Source of the DNA: Syntrophomonas sp. UBA4807
GTDB lineage: Bacteria; Bacillota; Syntrophomonadia; Syntrophomonadales; Syntrophomonadaceae
NCBI GenBank assembly: GCA_002402575.1
Contig: DHGD01000105.1
Span: 4,152-10,091 of the forward strand
Reading direction: 5' to 3'
Length of the DNA stretch: 5,940 nt
Shown: piece by piece, positions 5,618-5,940 of the stretch
Numbering within the stretch: the first letter of the stretch is position 1
Layout of the letters: each line of letters begins with the position of its first letter
The notes under the pieces: model-generated
Database searches by the model: none
The model's input: only the letters and a program-made list of their open reading frames with translations
Told to the model about the DNA's origin: nothing
Program-made: the position numbers and the translations under genes

Positions 5618-5938
5618 ATGGGAGATGCACGGATAGTTCTGAAACCTGAGATGAGTGCTAATTACGAGGGAGAGATTAAGGACGGCAAGCCGCATGGCCA
5701 GGGTACTGCCTATTACCGCAACGGCGGCAAGTATGAGGGCCAATGGCAAGACGGCCTGCGCAGCGGGTACGGCAAGGAGTATTATCCCGATGGAAACCTC
5801 CGCTATGACGGGGAATGGTTCAATGGGGTGCGTCATGGTATGGGCAAGGCTTTTACAGATGACGGTTATCTGATTTATGAAGGTGAATGGAAGAACGGTA
5901 AACCTATCAATTATAAATACAGTTGGATGATGCCGTGA
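5618..5938 (+). CDS. MORN-repeat protein (106 aa)
   Basis: Four MORN units are visible, starting at Tyr16, Tyr39, Tyr63 and Tyr87, a step of 23-24 residues. They follow the YEGEWKNGxxHGxGxxxYxxDG pattern: 'YEGEIKDGKPHGQG' at 16-29, 'YEGQWQDGLRSGYG' at 39-52, 'YDGEWFNGVRHGMG' at 63-76, and a short last unit 'YEGEWKNGKPIN' at 87-98. MORN arrays form elongated beta-sheet structures and act as lipid- or protein-binding scaffolds in the families where they have been studied; what this one binds is unknown. There is no signal peptide or membrane segment. The ATG is supported by AGGAGG (5604-5609) 8 nt upstream. The gene is complete: its TGA ends two bases before the window edge. It follows the propeller gene by 74 bp on the same strand, with its own likely promoter between. 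No enzymatic domain is fused to the repeats, unlike many larger bacterial MORN proteins. Confidence 0.9.
   Translation: MGDARIVLKPEMSANYEGEIKDGKPHGQGTAYYRNGGKYEGQWQDGLRSGYGKEYYPDGNLRYDGEWFNGVRHGMGKAFTDDGYLIYEGEWKNGKPINYKYSWMMP
5663..5911 (+). repeat. Array of four MORN coding repeats
   Basis: Four in-frame units of about 69-72 bp encode residues 16-98. Each opens with Y-[ED]-G-[EQ] and carries an internal DG or NG turn. The fourth is shortened after its NG turn and likely caps the sheet. Confidence 0.85.
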
Positions 5939-5940
5939 CC

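Noticed and set aside
5094..5630. Long minus-strand open frame (178 codons) opposite the propeller and MORN genes
   Set aside because: It is the antisense of a strongly repetitive coding region; its apparent repeats mirror the propeller units, and it overlaps the MORN start. No ribosome site or family pattern supports it.

Overview
The window reads as chromosomal DNA of a mid-GC anaerobic or microaerophilic bacterium, most likely a clostridial-type Bacillota. The grounds are strong GGAGG-type ribosome binding sites, a TTG start behind a very good Shine-Dalgarno site, a compact U-tailed hairpin terminator, and a rubrerythrin. This is inference from style and gene content; no rRNA or tRNA gene fixes the taxon.

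Layout. Positions 1-3917 are coded on the minus strand and 4116-5938 on the plus strand, so rubrerythrin and the propeller gene diverge from the 198-bp gap 3918-4115. Reading the minus strand in its transcription direction, the order is: rubrerythrin (3917-3378) closed by a clear terminator (3364-3336); two tandem, equal-length metallo-beta-lactamase-fold hydrolases (3212-2298 and 2250-1336) that look like an old duplication in one transcript; a sparsely coding stretch (1335-863) with one possible 46-residue membrane peptide; and a membrane-anchored DUF6544-type protein (862 to beyond the left edge). On the plus strand come a 475-codon protein made almost entirely of 39-residue beta-propeller-type repeats, and then, behind its own probable promoter, a 106-residue MORN-repeat protein that ends two bases before the window does.

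How the genes work together. Rubrerythrin is a peroxide reductase of anaerobes. A PerR-like dyad over its probable -10 would fit peroxide control, but the match is partial. The two hydrolases have complete zinc-site motifs (HxHxDH, distal His, Asp, His), but their substrate cannot be read from sequence. The terminator separates them from rubrerythrin, so adjacency alone does not make a stress operon. The propeller and MORN genes are both repeat scaffolds without visible enzymatic residues or signal peptides. They are neighbours, but nothing in the sequence proves that their products interact.

No mobile element, CRISPR array, structural RNA gene or recognisable defence system was found. The most distinctive item is the propeller gene: its 39-residue period has no drift over ten units apart from a single 15-residue insertion.
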